DNA of 11,288 bases from Puniceicoccales bacterium (GCA_031279395.1 JAITIO010000055.1:1-11288), one strand, 5' to 3'. Counted from the first letter of the stretch, positions 1 to 7,450 are shown. Made by a program: numbers and translations. Notes: generated from the sequence alone by a model not told the origin.

Positions 1-210
1 GAAACTGGGAAGGCCTATGCCATTGGTGACCGCAATTGGGCTGCTAATGATATTTCACAGGATATTCCTCGCCTGGTGGTCAGAAAAGTGAATGATGCTC
101 CTCCGACCTATGAATTTGGAACTTTGTATGGATCCCAATTCGAAAAGAACGCCATATCATACTTGGAGATTTATAGCACCGATGTCCATGTCCGCAACGC
201 ACGGTATTAG
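1..210 (+). CDS. 3' end of an unrecognised protein gene
   Basis: Frame 1 is open from the first base to a TAG at 208-210, giving the last 69 residues of a protein whose start lies outside the window. The codons look used (varied third positions, no rare-codon runs), and the fragment is mixed polar and aromatic. It has a Pro-Pro pair (about residues 34-35) and a strand-like C-terminus ending in NARY. There is no membrane segment or catalytic motif. I do not recognise the family. It lies on the opposite strand to rng and is convergent with it, separated by 218 bp, so it is not part of that operon. Confidence 0.6.
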   Translation, partial: ETGKAYAIGDRNWAANDISQDIPRLVVRKVNDAPPTYEFGTLYGSQFEKNAISYLEIYSTDVHVRNARY

Positions 211-428
211 GAGAAATTTAGGCCTTAGGAAATCTGCATCGCCCGTTCTTTCCTGTTTTCCCTGAATTTGTGAGCCTCAAATTCGGAGAAAACGCCATGG
301 AAAAGACATATCAATGTTTAAAGTTTATGGACACCGAAATAAAAAGATCTTGACTCTACAAGCATTGAAAGATTTGACTCCACAGGTTTCTTTGGTTCTT
401 TCAGGAATCTTTTGAGTAGGCTTCTTTT
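211..428. other. intergenic region between convergent genes
   Basis: No convincing gene lies between the end of the left-hand partial gene and the end of rng. The stretch contains a 9-bp hairpin (262-286), an 18-codon ATG ORF (297-353) preceded by GGAG, two similar 16-17-base segments reading GATCTTGACTCTACAAG (346-362) and GATTTGACTCCACAGG (371-386), and an inverted pair AAAGATT/AATCTTT (368-374 and 406-412). A clean intrinsic terminator with a following T-run is not visible on either strand, so how the two converging transcripts end is unclear. Confidence 0.4.
262..286. repeat. hairpin in the convergent intergenic region
   Basis: CTGAATTTG (262-270) can pair with CAAATTCGG (278-286) around a 7-base loop, giving nine pairs including one G-T. 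It is 52 bp past the stop of the left-hand gene. No T-tract follows on either strand, so it is a poor intrinsic terminator. It could be a transcript-end or RNA-processing structure, or chance. Confidence 0.35.
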
Positions 429-2132
429 TTAATTTTGTTCTTTGTCTGTTTGGGTCATATCGATTATTTTATAGCTCTCAATGTGTAGGGAAGGATCTGC
501 TCGGAATAATAGCTTGGCGTTGAACTTTTTCTCCGTGGAAATTAGGACAGTTTCATCATTTTTCATGCGCTCTAGAACTTCATTATTCAATGAAACTTTG
601 AACTCGATTTTTGTTTCACTTGGAACCTTTACGCGTTTTTGTTGTAAAAATTCGATAAGTTTACGATAGATTTCATTGCACATGGTTCGAGGAGACTTAA
701 TAAAGCCATCGCCATCACAATACCTACACATGGTACGTATTTCGCTATTATTGCTCTGAGAATGTCGTTGGCGAGAAATTTCCATTAGGCCAAGCTGAGA
801 AATGGGCAATACGAAATTCTTTGCACGGTCCTTGGATAATTCTTTGCGCATGAGGTTGAAAATGTTGATGCGATCCTTTTTGTTGATCATATCAATAAAG
901 TCTATCACGATTAGGCCGCCAATATTTCGCAAACGCAGTTGTCTCGCAATCTCTTTCCCAGCCTCAAAATTTAAATTGAAAATGAAACTACTGGAATCTT
1001 TCCCTTTGGACTTGTAATTCCCCGTGTTAACATCGATGGACGTTAGTGCTTCGGTTTCATGGATAACAATTTCACCTCCGCATGACAAAGGAACACGGCG
1101 GGAAAATGTTTGGTCGATCTGCCGTTCCACGTTAAACCGTTCAAACAGCGGAATGTTTTCCGTAAATAGGTGAAACTTTTGTTTTGAACGGGGAGAAATA
1201 GCAGTTACTGATTTTACCATACGGTCAAACGCTGCCTTGTCATTGACAATTATCCTATCGATGTCGTCGGTCAGAAAATCTCGGACCGTACGCTCTATCA
1301 AATCTGGCTCATTGTGTATGAGGGTTGGTTTGGAACTTTGTTCATAGCGGGCAAGGATCGACTTCCACTCCTGCATTAAAATATGTAGGTCTCGGACGAA
1401 ATATCGTATCTTTTTACCAACTCCAGCCGTGCGAATAATAACGCCCATACCTTCCGGGATGGTCAGTTTATGTAAAATTTCTTTTAGGCGATTTCTTTCC
1501 CTAGGGTCATCTATTTTTTTCGAAATTCCACATTCTTCGGAAAACGGCATCAGGACCAAACATGTTCCCGGTAAAGCAATATTCGTTGTTACCCTTGGGC
1601 CCTTATTTCCAATTTGGCCTTTTATGATTTGGACCATGATGTCTGTCCCAATGCGATATAAATTGGGGATATCGTTGATGGTAATATGCTTATTTTTCTT
1701 CGATGAATTTTTTCGAACTACTTCGAAAGTTTTATCATTTGCCTCCGGCAAGGCATCCCAATAGTGGAGAAAAGCATTTTTCTCTTCCCCAATATCGACA
1801 AATGCAGCTTTTAATCCCGATTCTAAATTCTGAATCTTCCCTCGGAAAATTGCCCCGATAAAGTTTTGTTCGTTCAAATATTCAAATTCGTAGTTCTCCA
1901 ATATGCCATTGCAGAGCAGCGCAACACGAGTTTCTGTTATTTCGCAACTCAGAATTAATTCACGGTACGGCCTGTTGGGACTAATTAAAGATCTTATAAT
2001 TCTTTGTATCACAGGCTGTTGCTTTGCCCTTGCAGCAGCTTCTTGCTTTATTTGATCCAGCGAAAATTCTTTATACTGGTTAAGAGAATGATTGAAAAAT
2101 TTTTCATTTCGATTTTTTTCGATATCTTTCAT
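429..2132 (-). CDS. rng: ribonuclease E/G family endoribonuclease (RNase G-like)
   Basis: The 567-aa product is an RNase E/G family single-strand endoribonuclease, acting in the cytoplasm in rRNA maturation and mRNA decay. The core begins near residue 57 (RELILSCEITETRVAL). The S1 domain follows (about 92-185, with GAIFRGKIQNLESGLKAAFVDIG and GPRVTTNIALPG). The DNase I-like catalytic part includes SIDVNTG (catalytic Asp about 367) and IVIDFIDM (second metal-binding Asp about 411). The Zn-link is CRYC (Cys469 and Cys472), followed by a small C-terminal domain. There is no long disordered tail like the RNase E degradosome scaffold, so RNase G is the better label. Two oddities are a 56-residue basic N-terminal extension absent from E. 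coli RNase G, and extra residues inside the S1 domain (about 127-155). The ATG has AGGA six bases upstream. The gene lies 48 bp downstream of rodA on the same strand and is probably co-transcribed with it. Confidence 0.93.
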   Translation of the reverse strand: MKDIEKNRNEKFFNHSLNQYKEFSLDQIKQEAAARAKQQPVIQRIIRSLISPNRPYRELILSCEITETRVALLCNGILENYEFEYLNEQNFIGAIFRGKIQNLESGLKAAFVDIGEEKNAFLHYWDALPEANDKTFEVVRKNSSKKNKHITINDIPNLYRIGTDIMVQIIKGQIGNKGPRVTTNIALPGTCLVLMPFSEECGISKKIDDPRERNRLKEILHKLTIPEGMGVIIRTAGVGKKIRYFVRDLHILMQEWKSILARYEQSSKPTLIHNEPDLIERTVRDFLTDDIDRIIVNDKAAFDRMVKSVTAISPRSKQKFHLFTENIPLFERFNVERQIDQTFSRRVPLSCGGEIVIHETEALTSIDVNTGNYKSKGKDSSSFIFNLNFEAGKEIARQLRLRNIGGLIVIDFIDMINKKDRINIFNLMRKELSKDRAKNFVLPISQLGLMEISRQRHSQSNNSEIRTMCRYCDGDGFIKSPRTMCNEIYRKLIEFLQQKRVKVPSETKIEFKVSLNNEVLERMKNDETVLISTEKKFNAKLLFRADPSLHIESYKIIDMTQTDKEQN

Positions 2133-2180
2133 TTGTATTCCTAATATTTATAGGAAGGGAACTTGATTCTGTCCGCTGTT

Positions 2181-3518
2181 TCATGTAAAACTATTTTGAT
2201 GGCGATGAACACTTTGTACTAAGCCTTGTAAAAAACAGCAAGTTAATAGAAAAGACCCCCCGTAACTTAAAAACGGAAGAGGGATTCCGGTAATTGGCAT
2301 TAATCCTATGGTCATTCCAATATTTATGCAAACATGTGCTAGAAGTAACATGCTGATTCCAACACACAAATATGTTCCAAATTTATCGCGTGCACAATTT
2401 GCTGTCCGTAATCCACTCCATATAACTAGGGCATATAACAATATCACTGTCAATGCTCCTACAAACCCTCTTTCCTCCGCTATTACAGAAAACACAAAAT
2501 CATTTGAAGCTATGGATTTGGGAAGATACCCCAACTTTGCTTGGGTTCCATTGTTAAATCCCTTACCATTTAATCCTCCCGATCCCACCGCTATTAACGA
2601 CTGACGTAAGTTCCAACTGATTCCTATGCCATCCGGATCGACCTCATCGGGAAACAGAAATGCAATTATTCTATCCCGTTGATAGTCTTTCATCGGGAAA
2701 AAAGATCTATTCTCATATTTCGTCGTTGTTGTTCGATCTCCTAAATTTTTTTTGTCTAGAAAGTTTCTATACCCATAAATGTCAAATGCGACCATAGATA
2801 ATAGTATTAATACACCCACAAAAACATAGGCGAAAAATTTTTTCGATAAATTGGAAACATATAGCATTGCAAAAAACATCACAGGAAATGTTAGTGCAGA
2901 CCCTAAATCAGGTTGCAACAACACCAGTGTCGTTGGTATGCAAAACACTCCAAAAAATTTTGCAAGATTTTTAATTGATCCCCAAAAAGATATGATCTCG
3001 AATCTCGCCATCAACGCCGCCAACATCACTAAAAATCCTAATTTTGCCGGTTCGGATGGTTGAATGGTGATACCGAAAAAATTTACCCATCTTACCGCAC
3101 CATAGTGTCGTTTCCCCAGCGGCGACCATGCCAGTACTAACAAAATAATGCTGATGTAGTATATCCAATGGGCCCCGTTGCGCCACAGGGAGTAATCTAG
3201 TTTTGATACGATAAAATAAATAACAAAACCGATGGATGCCCAGAGAATTTGCACACACCACTGTTTGCCTCCCGCATAGCTATGAGCAGCATAGATCGCC
3301 ATTATCCCTATGGATAGCAAAATGACCATGGAGATGATGGGAACAAAATCCCACGACTGCCCTTTGACATTACCTAGCAGTAACGACAATTTAAACAAAA
3401 ATTTATTACGTATTATTTTCAAGTTTTTCAGAAAACATCGCCGATAATCTATCAAATATTGCGATTTTACAATACTATTTGGTTTCTTCCGGAATCTTCC
3501 AGCAAAAATGTAGGGCAA
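2181..3518 (-). CDS. rodA: RodA, SEDS peptidoglycan glycosyltransferase
   Basis: This polytopic SEDS-family protein (445 aa) polymerises lipid II into glycan strands in the inner membrane with a class B PBP during side-wall elongation. Family signatures are IQPSEPAKLG (152-160), LLQPDLGSALTF (200-211), QRDRIIAFLFPDEVDPDG (280-297), RQSLIAVGSGGLNGKG (305-320) and PITGIPLPFLSYGGS (408-422). The loop Asp in VDPDG is the likely counterpart of the catalytic Asp of RodA. QRDRI, GLNGKG and GTQAKLGYLP favour RodA over FtsW. The first membrane segment starts near residue 57, so about 55 basic residues precede it. The longest frame begins at a TTG (3516-3518) with only a distant GGA 14 bases upstream and a stop further upstream. 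Later TTG codons (residues 22, 33, 41, 44) are alternatives, so the start is uncertain. rng follows 48 bp downstream, as in many rod-shape clusters. Confidence 0.92.
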   Translation of the reverse strand: MPYIFAGRFRKKPNSIVKSQYLIDYRRCFLKNLKIIRNKFLFKLSLLLGNVKGQSWDFVPIISMVILLSIGIMAIYAAHSYAGGKQWCVQILWASIGFVIYFIVSKLDYSLWRNGAHWIYYISIILLVLAWSPLGKRHYGAVRWVNFFGITIQPSEPAKLGFLVMLAALMARFEIISFWGSIKNLAKFFGVFCIPTTLVLLQPDLGSALTFPVMFFAMLYVSNLSKKFFAYVFVGVLILLSMVAFDIYGYRNFLDKKNLGDRTTTTKYENRSFFPMKDYQRDRIIAFLFPDEVDPDGIGISWNLRQSLIAVGSGGLNGKGFNNGTQAKLGYLPKSIASNDFVFSVIAEERGFVGALTVILLYALVIWSGLRTANCARDKFGTYLCVGISMLLLAHVCINIGMTIGLMPITGIPLPFLSYGGSFLLTCCFLQGLVQSVHRHQNSFT

Positions 3519-3579
3519 ATGGTGATTTTTATTCCATCATGGATTGTCTATTTTTATTTTCTTCTCGCTTTCTAGTAAT

Positions 3580-3603
3580 TTCTAAAAGTGTAAGCTTTTA
3601 GAA
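3580..3603. promoter_or_regulatory. inverted repeat between divergent rodA and permease genes
   Basis: TTCTAAAAG (3580-3588) and CTTTTAGAA (3595-3603) form a perfect 9-bp inverted repeat with a 6-base spacer. It lies 62 bp upstream of rodA and 105 bp upstream of the permease. Symmetry and placement between two divergent genes suit an operator. There is no T-run and the stem is A/T-rich, so a terminator is unlikely. No regulator can be assigned. Confidence 0.35.
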
Positions 3604-3707
3604 TTATGATACGCCAAGGGGAAGAGAAATTTCAGTGGCAATGGGATGGTGACAGACAATAAAATACTTGACAAAATTGATGTCGTAAATAGTTAGGCCG
3701 TCACCCT

Positions 3708-5057
3708 ATGGTAATGCCTAATCCAGTTGTCCTATCGGTTTTTCTTGTGTTGATAATGTGCGTATGCCGCATCAATGTCGTAATAGCGTTAACAACGGGC
3801 TCAATGGTTTGCGGAGTGCTTGGAGGATCATCTTTGAAAGATACCCTCAATGTTTTTTCCCAGGGGCTTGGGGGTGGAGCAAAAATTGCACTAAGCTATG
3901 CACTCCTAGGGGTATTTGCGTCGGCCATTGCCCATTCGGGGCTGTCGAAATTTTTAATGGATGGAATGGCACGTCTATTGCATCTAGTTCCGGGCAAATC
4001 GGGCACGCGAAGTACGGCAACCAAAGTCAGTAGTCGCACTAAAATGATGCTATTTCTTACCGTAGGTTGTATCGCAATCGCCAGCGAAAATATTGTCCCT
4101 GTCCACATTGCATTTATTCCTATCCTAATTCCACCATTGCTGAGTGTTTTCAACGAATTGCGGATGGACCGCCGTGCCGTGGCCTGTGTCATTGTGTTTG
4201 GTGTGGTGGCTGCCTACTTAGTCATCCCGATGGGATTCGGTGAAATTTTCTTGGTGAATATACTTTCCTATTATTTAAAAATTAATGGCTTAGACATACC
4301 GTTGTCCGAAATAATTCGCGCACTATGTTTCCCTGTTATTGGCATGGGAATTGGGTTGACTTTGGCATTGCTGAGATACAAGAAACCAAGGAACTATCAA
4401 ACATTGACCGTAAAAAATTCTGACAAATCCAATCAAATTTCTAGGAAAGATTTCATAGTATCCTGCTGTGCCGTCATAGTAGTTTTTGCCATACAATTGA
4501 TTGCCAGAGACATTGTTCTAGGAGCATTGACTGGTTTTTTATGTTTACTGCTTGGTGGAGTTGTAAAGCAACGAGATAGTGAGGACGTCGTTGCCAATGG
4601 GTTCAAAATGATGGCGATAATCTCCTTTACCATGCTTGCTGCCGCAGGATTCGGCCATGTTTTACGTTCGTCGGGTGGCATTGATGAGATCGTAAATTGT
4701 TTAACCGTTTACGCATCTAGTAGCAAAGCATGTACTTCCCTCGGCATGCTATTCGTTGGATTTTTAATATCCGTTGGGATCGGGTCGTCATTTTCTACGG
4801 TTCCAATCGTTGCTAGCGTATATGTTCCTTTGGGAATCAAACTCGGGTTCAGTCCAGCAGCAATTGCCGTAATAATTGCGGTGTCCGGGGCTACCGGAGA
4901 TGCTGGATCTCCGGCGTCGGATTCAACACTTGGAGCCACAAGTGGGCTGAATGCCGATGGCCAACATTCCCTAGTTCGCGACACGGCAATTCCAGCATTT
5001 ATATATTTGGCTCTTCCAACATTCATTTTTGGCTGGATAGCATCGCTGTTTGTTTAA
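3708..5057 (+). CDS. YuiF-like permease of the Na+/H+ antiporter (NhaC-related) family
   Basis: This 449-aa inner-membrane transporter has roughly ten or more hydrophobic segments. It follows the pattern of Bacillus YuiF and related proteins annotated as Na+/H+ antiporter family: an N-terminal segment RINVVIALTTGSMV (21-34), GLGGGAKIALSYALLGVFA (53-71), NIVPVHIAFIPILIPPLL (128-145), RRAVACVIVFGVV (155-167) and a Gly/Ser-rich motif GATGDAGSPASDSTLG (394-409) followed by NADGQH. Basic residues (95-111 and 224-247) mark cytoplasmic loops. Members may move an amino acid or exchange cations; the substrate cannot be read here. ATG 3708 is chosen because AGG (3695-3697) lies 10 bases upstream; an ATG two codons later is also possible. 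It is transcribed away from rodA with 189 bp between, and no same-strand partner follows closely. Confidence 0.82.
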   Translation: MVMPNPVVLSVFLVLIMCVCRINVVIALTTGSMVCGVLGGSSLKDTLNVFSQGLGGGAKIALSYALLGVFASAIAHSGLSKFLMDGMARLLHLVPGKSGTRSTATKVSSRTKMMLFLTVGCIAIASENIVPVHIAFIPILIPPLLSVFNELRMDRRAVACVIVFGVVAAYLVIPMGFGEIFLVNILSYYLKINGLDIPLSEIIRALCFPVIGMGIGLTLALLRYKKPRNYQTLTVKNSDKSNQISRKDFIVSCCAVIVVFAIQLIARDIVLGALTGFLCLLLGGVVKQRDSEDVVANGFKMMAIISFTMLAAAGFGHVLRSSGGIDEIVNCLTVYASSSKACTSLGMLFVGFLISVGIGSSFSTVPIVASVYVPLGIKLGFSPAAIAVIIAVSGATGDAGSPASDSTLGATSGLNADGQHSLVRDTAIPAFIYLALPTFIFGWIASLFV

Positions 5058-5211
5058 TCATAGCGTTAACCATTATTGAAATATCCTCGCAAGAAAGAGG
5101 AATGGTAGAGATACCAATAACGCCGGTAGGTGACAATGGTTTTTGGGGTTCGTTACTTACCTTTTCAAATTTTTCAAGGTCGCCCCATGGATAAAACGAT
5201 GCAAGGTCCAT
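5023..5211 (-). CDS. possible small hypothetical protein, antisense to permease end
   Basis: A 62-codon ATG frame on the minus strand fills most of the 260-bp gap between the permease and plsY, and its last 35 bp overlap the permease 3' end. The composition is protein-like: polar aromatic start MDLASFYPWGDLEKFEKV, a Pro-rich middle (about 22-29), then a more hydrophobic amphipathic tail (about 30-55). There are no membrane segments, no domain I know and no obvious Shine-Dalgarno sequence (only A-rich bases precede the ATG). It could be a real small gene, a decayed remnant, or chance. I lean slightly towards real only because it occupies otherwise empty sequence with reasonable codon variety. 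Confidence 0.35.
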   Translation of the reverse strand: MDLASFYPWGDLEKFEKVSNEPQKPLSPTGVIGISTIPLSCEDISIMVNAMIKQTAMLSSQK

Positions 5212-5264
5212 TTTTGTAAATTGCAGACGGTTAACCGAATGCTGTGGTCATGGAGAGATCAGTC

Positions 5265-5293
5265 TTACAAGTTTTCTATTGCAAAAGTATAAC
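5265..5293 (+). promoter_or_regulatory. candidate sigma-70-type promoter for plsY-lysC
   Basis: TTACAA (5265-5270) and TATAAC (5288-5293) are separated by 17 bases. The -10 matches five of six consensus bases and the -35 is weak. A start near 5300 would give a very short leader of about 18 nt before the plsY ATG, fitting the absence of a Shine-Dalgarno sequence there. Confidence 0.35.
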
Positions 5294-5317
5294 GGACGAT
5301 CTATCTTTGACTGATTC

Positions 5318-5929
5318 ATGTATTGGCATTGGTATATTATTATTATCCTCGCATCTTATTTTGTGGGTTCACTCTCTTTCGGAGCACTTCTGGCACGCAT
5401 TAACGGAGTGGATATTTTTTCATCCGGTAGTGGTGGTTCCGGAGCAACTAATATAAAACGTACACTCGGGAGTAGTGCCGGAATTTTGGTTTTCCTGTTA
5501 GATTTCCTAAAAGGATATGTCCCTTCGCTGGTAATTGCAAAAAGCTTTCCAGAAGAAAATTATCTAAACATTCGATTGGCTGCACTTGGATTAATCGGGG
5601 TTTTACTCGGGCATAGTTTTTCGATTTTTCATAAATTTCGTGGAGGAAAAGGGGTCGCTTCTGCCATAGGAGGGCTTTTAGTCATCATGCCGAATACGTT
5701 GGTAATAGGCATATTCCTCTGGTTGGTAATTTTTCATGCAACAAGGATTGTTTCCATGGCGTCCTTGTGCTTTGCTACCAGTACGATACTAACGTCGTAT
5801 CTGTTTTCCTATCCCAAAGAATATATCGCATGTTCAATTATCATTAATGGGATCATTTTTTGGCAACATAGAACAAATATTGTCAGGTTGATGAACGGTA
5901 CAGAGTATAAATTCACAAAAAAGTTCTAA
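5318..5929 (+). CDS. plsY: PlsY, acyl-phosphate:glycerol-3-phosphate acyltransferase
   Basis: The product is a 203-aa inner-membrane enzyme that transfers the acyl chain from acyl-phosphate to glycerol-3-phosphate, making lysophosphatidic acid for phospholipid synthesis. All three family motifs are present: SGSGGSGATNIKRTLG (36-51), GHSFSIFHKFRGGKGVA (98-114) and HRTNIVRLMNGTE (184-196), among about five to seven hydrophobic segments. Length is normal for the family. In motif 1 the usual GSGNxGATN reads GSGGSGATN, so the Asn is replaced by Gly. A TGA two codons upstream closes the frame, so ATG 5318 is the first available start; no Shine-Dalgarno precedes it. The stop overlaps the lysC start as TAATG, implying translational coupling. 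Confidence 0.93.
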   Translation: MYWHWYIIIILASYFVGSLSFGALLARINGVDIFSSGSGGSGATNIKRTLGSSAGILVFLLDFLKGYVPSLVIAKSFPEENYLNIRLAALGLIGVLLGHSFSIFHKFRGGKGVASAIGGLLVIMPNTLVIGIFLWLVIFHATRIVSMASLCFATSTILTSYLFSYPKEYIACSIIINGIIFWQHRTNIVRLMNGTEYKFTKKF

Positions 5930-7110
5930 TGGTAAGAATTGTTCAGAAATATGGTGGAACATCTGTAAAAGACGTTGCTTGCATCCGTTCGGTAGCAAAT
6001 AGGATCAAGGAATCTTATGTCAGAGGCAATGAAATGATCGTAGTGGTCTCTGCCCGTGCCGGCGTTACCAATAGGCTGATTTCGGATGCAAAGAGATTAT
6101 CTGCTGCTCCAAACAGCAGGGAACTCGATGTCTTGCTTTGTATTGGAGAACAGGAAACGGTGGCGCTTTTATCAATTGCCCTCGATGCTATGGGGGTCCG
6201 TGCCATTTCCCGGCTAGCCTTTCAAATTGGCTTACAAACTTGCCAATCCTACGGCAATGCCAGAATAGAAAATATTCAGGGAGCAAACATTGAAAAACTA
6301 TTGGCAGAAAAAAATGTCGTAATTGTGGCTGGTTTTCAAGGAATTTCCGAGAGTGGTGATTTGACAACCCTGGGCCGTGGAGGATCGGACTTGACGGCAT
6401 TGGCGTTGGCCCATAGATTTCAAGCGGACAGATGTGAGATATATACTGACGTAAATGGCGTTTATACGGGTGACCCTAAAATAATTCAAAATGCTAAATT
6501 GATAGAGAAAATAGACTTCGAATCCCTATTGAGGTTGTCTTTTTTTGACAGCAAAATTATGCAAGATCGGTCCGTTGCATTCGCTCAAAAAAATAACATC
6601 CCATTCACAATTTCCAATACGTTTGGAAATTCTCCGGGAACAAGTGTCGTAGAACAAACAATCCAATATGAATCCTATGTCATAGGAATAACGAACAAAA
6701 CCAACCTTTGCTTGGTTTCATGCAAATCTAGCGGGGACATTGTGCGTAAAGTTTTAATGTTCTTTGAAAGCCATGGCGTGGCACTAGGTTTTATAAAGCA
6801 TAGATATCTCGACGACCATACATTTTTCGACGAAATTTCGTTGGACATGCTAGACTTTTTGAACCTTCAGGATGAGTTTAGTGAAATCTTTCGGCCATAT
6901 TTGTTGAGTCTACGTGTGGAAGAAAACCTATCACGCATCGATATGATCGGAACAAACATTCAAGCTCACCCAAAAGTAGCCCAGATTTTTGATATTATTC
7001 CCCAACCAACCATTCTTCGTTCCGAATATGGCAAACATGGGTTGTCGTTCCTTATTAGATCTGACAATTATAAAGATTTGCTGAACGATGTTCACGATTT
7101 AATATTTTAA
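5929..7110 (+). CDS. lysC: aspartate kinase
   Basis: This 393-aa cytoplasmic enzyme phosphorylates L-aspartate, the entry to lysine/diaminopimelate, threonine and methionine synthesis. The amino-acid kinase domain is clear: KYGGTSV (7-13), VSARAGVTNRL (40-50), GEQETVALLS (73-82), GFQG (135-138), TLGRGGSDLTALALA (147-161) and TDVNGVYTGDP (173-183). The second half (about 250-393) should hold two ACT regulatory domains. It keeps the order of strands and helices, but the hallmark stretches (a Gly-rich turn before PGV and a GINI segment) are not recognisable, and the protein is slightly shorter than typical ~400-residue monofunctional enzymes. The usual GAKVLHPRS segment reads FDSKIMQDRS (206-215). 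Feedback control may be altered; this is inference. The gene is coupled to plsY by a one-base overlap and ends at a strong terminator. Confidence 0.93.
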   Translation: MVRIVQKYGGTSVKDVACIRSVANRIKESYVRGNEMIVVVSARAGVTNRLISDAKRLSAAPNSRELDVLLCIGEQETVALLSIALDAMGVRAISRLAFQIGLQTCQSYGNARIENIQGANIEKLLAEKNVVIVAGFQGISESGDLTTLGRGGSDLTALALAHRFQADRCEIYTDVNGVYTGDPKIIQNAKLIEKIDFESLLRLSFFDSKIMQDRSVAFAQKNNIPFTISNTFGNSPGTSVVEQTIQYESYVIGITNKTNLCLVSCKSSGDIVRKVLMFFESHGVALGFIKHRYLDDHTFFDEISLDMLDFLNLQDEFSEIFRPYLLSLRVEENLSRIDMIGTNIQAHPKVAQIFDIIPQPTILRSEYGKHGLSFLIRSDNYKDLLNDVHDLIF

Positions 7111-7121
7111 AGACAAAGAAT

Positions 7122-7160
7122 CGACCATAACCCTGTCCAGAAGTGATGGTCGCTATTTTT
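7122..7160 (+). terminator. intrinsic terminator of plsY-lysC
   Basis: CGACCATAAC (7122-7131) pairs with GTGATGGTCG (7143-7152), nine pairs with one A-G mismatch, around an 11-base loop, followed by CTATTTTT. It begins 11 bp after the lysC stop, the expected position and orientation for a factor-independent terminator. Confidence 0.75.
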
Positions 7161-7181
7161 CTAAGCCATATATTTAGCATA

Positions 7182-7190
7182 TGATATAAA
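7182..7190 (+). promoter_or_regulatory. candidate extended -10 promoter for the 67-aa gene
   Basis: TGATATAAA (7182-7190) is an extended -10 element (TGn then TATAAA). No good -35 lies at the right distance, which extended -10 promoters can tolerate. It sits just after the lysC terminator and 45 bp before the next ATG, so it would give that gene its own start with a leader of about 40 nt. Confidence 0.4.
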
Positions 7191-7235
7191 ATTCTGTTTG
7201 TAGTTTGAGATAATTTTTACAACATTGCTTTTCCT

Positions 7236-7439
7236 ATGGAAGTAAAACCTGAAAATATAGACCCGGCTGCCCGGACTGCCAATACAAATCCTGCGGACAC
7301 TAAAAGTAAATCATTATTTGATGGGAGAACACTTGGCGCGAGGGCTGGTAACAAAACATTTATGACAAAAGAGGTTATGTCCGCGCTAGATAAAAAAGGT
7401 TCGACTAGCGAGACAGAAGACACTCCGACAAAAGAATAG
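7236..7439 (+). CDS. small hydrophilic protein of unknown function
   Basis: The 67-aa product is rich in Lys, Thr, Asp, Ala and Pro, and has no signal peptide, membrane segment or Cys. The N-terminal third looks disordered (Pro at 5, 10 and 19). The middle FDGRTLGARAGNKTF (28-42) followed by MTKEVMSALDKKG (43-55) is the only stretch likely to fold, perhaps turn plus helix. The tail is a polar Ser/Thr/Glu run. I do not recognise it. There is no Shine-Dalgarno sequence before ATG 7236, but a candidate promoter and the preceding terminator make it a separate unit. secG begins 75 bp downstream and could share the transcript. The opposite strand is also open here (7423-7217), but that frame reads as a hydrophobic mirror product, so I prefer the + strand. 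Confidence 0.55.
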   Translation: MEVKPENIDPAARTANTNPADTKSKSLFDGRTLGARAGNKTFMTKEVMSALDKKGSTSETEDTPTKE

Positions 7440-7450
7440 GATAATTTCTC

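Noticed and set aside
297..353. 18-codon ORF with GGAG upstream in the left intergenic region
   Set aside because: It is too short to support as a gene. The GGAG overlaps a hairpin arm, and nothing downstream on the same strand could be controlled by a leader peptide.
2971..3261. 96-codon minus-strand frame inside rodA
   Set aside because: It is an alternative frame within conserved RodA coding sequence; RodA motifs lie in the other frame.
3668..3695. TTGACA with TAGTTA after 16 bases as a permease promoter
   Set aside because: The -10 overlaps the likely Shine-Dalgarno (AGG 3695-3697), so a transcript from it would lack the ribosome binding site. The -35 is good but the -10 is weak.
5244..5456. 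70-codon + strand frame across the plsY start
   Set aside because: It overlaps the well-supported PlsY N-terminus in another frame and resembles no protein.
7217..7423. Minus-strand hydrophobic 68-codon frame opposite the 67-aa gene
   Set aside because: It starts and ends almost within the + strand gene, has no plausible upstream signals, and its hydrophobicity is what complementing Lys/Thr/Asp codons would give.
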